DNA of 64,000 nt from JAYFQF01 sp034927285 (GTDB taxonomy: Bacteria; Bacillota; Peptococcia; DRI-13; UBA5745). The DNA lies in contig JAYFQF010000011.1 in assembly GCA_034927285.1 (NCBI GenBank), forward strand, positions 35,404 through 99,403. The letters run 5' to 3'. A program made the translations under genes and the position numbers. Every line of letters starts with the position of its first letter. The first letter of the stretch is position 1. The notes under the pieces are model-generated. The model had not been told where the DNA came from, did not search any database, and was given only the letters and a program-made list of their open reading frames with translations. Below, in pieces: positions 61,011-64,000 of this stretch.

Positions 61011-62984
61011 ATGAGAAAAAGAATACTCTCCTACCTGTTGGCAGCCTGTATGGTGCTTTCTTTGGCGCTGCCCGTTACCGGATGCTCGGCCAAGACCGGT
61101 GCCCCAGCTTTGTGGAAAGCAGGTGACACCCGCAATAAGATCGTCGTCGTGAGCGATGTCCACCTGGGCATTGATGACCGCTATACAGAAACGCTCAAAA
61201 ACCGTACGTTTTTTATCGAGTTTTTGCGCCAGTTGCAGAGCACTACCGATGTGCGGGAACTGGTACTCGACGGTGATTTTCTGGACGATTGGTTTTTGCC
61301 GGTCTATTATCCCACCTATACGGATGTGGCGCAATTTTACAAAGACGCCATTGCCACCAATCAAGCCGTCTTCGACGAGCTCAACAACATTACCAAAAGC
61401 GGTATCAAGCTGGTTTATATACCCGGCAACCATGACATGACGCTGGCGGCGGACATCTTGCAGGAAGCGGTGCCGAACATTGTCCAGGTTTGGGATGCAG
61501 ACGGTCTCGGCCTTTATTACACGGGCGACAGAAATGAGATCGCCATCGAGCACGGCCACCGCTATGACGTATTTTCCGCGCCGGATACAGTCACCAACGC
61601 AGAGCTGGCTGGCAATGATGATACCATCCTCCCCGCCGGTTATTTTTACGCCCGCTATGGCGCAACCTGGGTGAGCGAAGGCCGCCCGCAGGTGGAAAGG
61701 AATTTGCCGGTGATCACGAAGGTACCGGATAAATCTGATGTAGACCAATACGGCGCCTATATGTATTACCAGATCCTCAAAAGCGTATCCGAACGGCTGA
61801 CGATCAACGAAGGCCTGGAGGAAAAAGTATTCGATATGCGCATCGCCGGCTTTAACGACGCCTACACCTATTTGGATTTTTATCCCGCCCAGCAGGCGGA
61901 CGGAACGATATCCGCACCGGTGCTGTTTAAAAACATTCAGCGCACATGGGCGGAGCGCCAAGCGATCAACCAGGTCAAGATTCCGACCAGCTTTCTTGAG
62001 GCGGTTGCCGGGACCTTGGACGGAGAGTATTTCTTCAACCAAGCAAAAGCACAGTATCTGGATAACCCCGACGAAAACGTGGATGTGGTTGTGTTCGGCC
62101 ACACGCATATACCCGAATATAAAGCCCTGGACAACGGAAAATACTACGTCAATGAAGGCACGTGGATTGACGATAACACCCGCTCGGAGGCTGAGCGCAC
62201 ATTTGCCGTCATCACCACCGGCGAAAAGACCGCGGCCGGGCTGTACCAGTATGAGGAGGACGGCTCCGTGACCGATATTGCCGCCAGTGTCGGCAAAGCC
62301 AAAGAGGAACCCACCGCTGCGGGAAGTTCTTTCGCCAATGTATCCTTTGCTACCCAAGCGCTTGCAAACTACGGTGATGCTTCCACCCAGGCACGTTATG
62401 TGGAGGTAGGCGGCTTAGGCAACGATGAGATCCAGGCAAAACTGAATGCAGGATTAAAAGCCTTCTGCCTCGCGCCGACTTCTTCTGCCGGAAAAGATAC
62501 CACTTACGATATTATGCCTGTTTTTGAGGTGGTAGGCGGGGATTTGCTGAGCATCAGGACCTACAATACCGCCTATACCGCAGGCGCGGCTTATCCTGTC
62601 AATTCCCTACGGACACAGCTCTTCAGCCTGACTACGGGCGCTCCGGATGCGGTCAACCTATGGGATCTCATCAAGGATAAGGGTGCGCTTAAGCAACTGA
62701 TCCTGGACGGCAAATTCGGTTTTGCACCTGCGGGCGTTGACGGTGCATTGCCCGCGGAACTCAAAGCGGCGGCGGATAAAAAGCTGGCGGAGAGCATTGA
62801 CACCGCCGAATTTGCGACGCAATTTTACTTTGGCGACGGCGGCAGGCTGAATCTATGGTGTGACGGTGACAACCACGCAACCGGGGATTACTGGGAGTTT
62901 GACATTCCTGTCACGGACTTGGCAAATGTTGCGACAGACCGGTTGCTCCCCATTATTGACGCCCTGAAGAATCTGGGCAATTAA
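61011..62984 (+). CDS. Lipoprotein metallophosphoesterase with C-terminal RsiV/PdaC-like domain
   Basis: A 657-residue exported protein. The signal ends in a lipobox LPVTGC, with the lipidated Cys near residue 25. The calcineurin-like metallophosphoesterase domain follows, with VVSDVHLGI, LDGDFLDDW, PGNHDMT and VFGHTHIPE. The last 200 residues have the pattern of the DUF3298/PdaC-RsiV fold (FEVVGGDLLSIRTYNTAYT, then FSLTTGAPDAVNLWDLI), which in RsiV binds lysozyme. The ATG at 61011 lies 8 bases after GGAGG; an ATG 6 bases earlier is too close. Substrate is unknown. Located on the outer face of the membrane. Confidence 0.82.
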   Translation: MRKRILSYLLAACMVLSLALPVTGCSAKTGAPALWKAGDTRNKIVVVSDVHLGIDDRYTETLKNRTFFIEFLRQLQSTTDVRELVLDGDFLDDWFLPVYYPTYTDVAQFYKDAIATNQAVFDELNNITKSGIKLVYIPGNHDMTLAADILQEAVPNIVQVWDADGLGLYYTGDRNEIAIEHGHRYDVFSAPDTVTNAELAGNDDTILPAGYFYARYGATWVSEGRPQVERNLPVITKVPDKSDVDQYGAYMYYQILKSVSERLTINEGLEEKVFDMRIAGFNDAYTYLDFYPAQQADGTISAPVLFKNIQRTWAERQAINQVKIPTSFLEAVAGTLDGEYFFNQAKAQYLDNPDENVDVVVFGHTHIPEYKALDNGKYYVNEGTWIDDNTRSEAERTFAVITTGEKTAAGLYQYEEDGSVTDIAASVGKAKEEPTAAGSSFANVSFATQALANYGDASTQARYVEVGGLGNDEIQAKLNAGLKAFCLAPTSSAGKDTTYDIMPVFEVVGGDLLSIRTYNTAYTAGAAYPVNSLRTQLFSLTTGAPDAVNLWDLIKDKGALKQLILDGKFGFAPAGVDGALPAELKAAADKKLAESIDTAEFATQFYFGDGGRLNLWCDGDNHATGDYWEFDIPVTDLANVATDRLLPIIDALKNLGN

Positions 62985-63072
62985 AATACGGATAGGTAGT
63001 TTGGCAATGAATCGGCAATTTGAGGCAGCTGGGAAAGTATCACTGCATTTTCTCCGGAAGGAGCGTGATGAA

Positions 63073-63282
63073 ATGGAAAAGCGCAGGCGTGAGGATGCAC
63101 CGCTTGCTGCCCCCAATGCGGAGGGCAACGTGTGGCCCCAACAGGTTTGTCCGGCGTTTGCACCGAGGGCTAATACGCCGGAGGGGATGCGGCAATGCTG
63201 GTATTGCCGGTGCGCCGATTTTCATCTGGACAAACCGCGTGCACTGGATGTGGGCGTATGCTACTGGCCGAAAAAATACTGA
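63073..63282 (+). CDS. Cys-rich small protein, unknown function
   Basis: A 69-residue protein of no family I can name. It has a polar N-terminus (MEKRRREDAPL), then WPQQVCPAFAP, then CWYCRCADFHL and a final CYWPKKY. Five cysteines with two close pairs (CWYC, CRC) suggest a zinc-binding knuckle. Tandem conserved aromatic residues argue that it is a real gene. AAGGAG lies 9 bases before the ATG. It follows the phosphoesterase gene by 88 bases and overlaps the next gene by 25. Confidence 0.55.
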   Translation: MEKRRREDAPLAAPNAEGNVWPQQVCPAFAPRANTPEGMRQCWYCRCADFHLDKPRALDVGVCYWPKKY

Positions 63283-63434
63283 AATATCCCTTTGACCAGT
63301 ACGGTGTGGCCGCGGATGAGCCGAAAGACCGGACTGATTCCGCCTGTACGGTACAGCGAGGCGACAGCTTTGGGGCAATTGCCCGTAAGTTCAACTGCAC
63401 AATGGCCGAGTTGGAACGGCTGAACAAAAGCTGA
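63258..63434 (+). CDS. Small protein with a LysM-like motif
   Basis: A 58-residue frame from ATG 63258. The last 30 residues read CTVQRGDSFGAIARKFNCT followed by MAELERLNKS, a full LysM-type repeat that would bind peptidoglycan. It has no signal peptide and no good ribosome site, and overlaps the Cys-rich gene by 25 bases, so it may be coupled to it or may be the tail of a former larger protein. Confidence 0.5.
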   Translation: MLLAEKILKYPFDQYGVAADEPKDRTDSACTVQRGDSFGAIARKFNCTMAELERLNKS

Positions 63435-63576
63435 TTCTCCCTCATCTTCCCCGGTGATGTACTCCGAGTGCCGAAGAAGTAAATAAAAACAACAAATCAA
63501 TAAGCGAAGGACAACCCGGTGAAAGCTGAGAATCTAAGGTGCTTGTGCGCCAGAATACACTGGCTGTAAATCGAAC

Positions 63577-63608
63577 AGAGCCTGCCCTCCACAATGAGGG
63601 TAGGCTCT
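63577..63608. terminator. Hairpin downstream of the LysM-like gene
   Basis: AGAGCCTGCCCTC pairs with GAGGGTAGGCTCT (one mismatch) around ACAAT-type loop. It lacks a strong T tract on either strand. Confidence 0.5.
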
Positions 63609-63621
63609 TGCTCTATCTAGC

Positions 63622-63918
63622 ACTGGATTCTTAACGGCTCTGGACTTCGAGATATATTGCTTTCGCCTGCCACGGAAGAAACAATTATACAAAAAATGTG
63701 AAACTTTAAAGGCTCCAATAGTGCCGGGAATACCTACAAATGCCCATAAACAAACCATAAAAATTGCAAAAGCAATAATTAAAATGACTTTTAAATAGAG
63801 AGGTTCCTCCAGCTCTAAATGTAAATTCCTTTAAATCAATTAAATCCATAAGAAAGCTTGACAAAATCCCCATTATAAGGCCAGACAAAATTGATGGATA
63901 TGTCATCAACCTTACCAA
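63622..63918 (-). pseudogene. Possible frameshifted small membrane gene
   Basis: Two minus-strand frames read as one protein. The first, from 63918, gives MVRLMTYPSILSGLIMG, SSFLMDLIDLKEFTFRAGG. The second takes over near 63800 with EEPLYLKVILIIAFAIF, CLWAFVGIPGTIGAFKV and SHFLYNCFFRGRRK. Both halves are hydrophobic and neither is complete alone, so a one-base shift between them is plausible. The family is not recognised, and the real start may lie beyond this region. No ribosome site was found. Confidence 0.35.
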
Positions 63919-64000
63919 CTATGAATTTGGACTGACGGCAAATTTCGATGCAGTTCGATTTTTTTGCTCTAATTGGACAAAACACCTTGACAAAATATTT

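Noticed and set aside
60975..62357. 460-codon open frame on minus
   Set aside because: It is antisense to the lipoprotein phosphoesterase, whose catalytic motifs and lipobox are clear.

Overview
The window looks like chromosome from an anaerobic, probably spore-forming member of the Clostridia. Pointers are the rplM-rpsI pair with a cwlD-type amidase nearby, a Re-type citrate synthase with isocitrate dehydrogenase, two DegV proteins, a nucleoside kinase with an N-terminal TGS region, an XRE/Ser-Thr kinase pair, LytTR/GHKL signalling, strong Shine-Dalgarno (SD) sites and frequent GTG/TTG starts. I cannot name a genus. The sequence shows no phage, CRISPR array or complete insertion sequence.

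Layout. 1-7.1 kb: the end of argF (cut by the window edge), cwlD, a small LuxR-type regulator, a DUF6514-like protein, a cadC-cadA metal-resistance unit with a tiny ORF between its genes, then rpsI and rplM. 7.2-10.7 kb: a three-gene operon for citrate/2-oxoglutarate synthesis (citrate synthase, GntR regulator, isocitrate dehydrogenase). 10.8-13.1 kb: a HelD-like helicase. 13.2-18.0 kb: a cluster of unknown purpose (HTH protein, membrane Ser/Thr kinase with an SLH-like outer tail, secreted SLH/beta-repeat protein, large HTH protein). 18.2-25.3 kb: a transporter, recQ, PAP2, degV and two XRE regulators. 25.6-26.3 kb: wreckage of a regulator/two-component/FtsX operon joined by a deletion. 26.4-31.1 kb: a tautomerase, a TauE permease and a MoxR-DUF58-DUF4129 operon. 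31.2-35 kb: a MATE exporter divergent from an AraC regulator, and a collagen-like surface protein. 35.1-42 kb: a four-gene operon (thioredoxin-fold protein, APC permease, M24 peptidase, MFS carrier) divergent from a MalY/PatB lyase; both promoters carry the same operator, and a MarR gene sits next door. 42.2-45.4 kb: type I isopentenyl-diphosphate isomerase, threonine ammonia-lyase, cobalamin adenosyltransferase and a TPR-like protein. 45.6-45.9 kb: a candidate type I toxin peptide with an overlapping antisense region. 46-49.6 kb: lysR-brnQ-methionine-lyase-type operon. 50-58.2 kb: degV, the TGS/nucleoside kinase, an HtrA protease, a Na/Pi carrier with PhoP-box-like repeats, and an MTA/SAH deaminase. 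58.3-64 kb: tRNA-Thr(CGU), a small HTH protein, a LytTR/GHKL two-component system, a lipoprotein phosphoesterase, two small proteins and a probably broken membrane gene.

How the genes fit together. Several units concern amino acids and sulfur compounds: argF, the Re-citrate/ICDH route to glutamate, threonine deamination, BrnQ with a Met/Cys lyase, the MalY/PatB lyase with permeases and a peptidase, and MTA/SAH deamination. The rest is mostly envelope, signalling and stress functions. The best candidates for undescribed biology are the kinase/SLH cluster, the MarR-box regulon, the type I toxin locus and the 23-codon ORF ahead of cadA.
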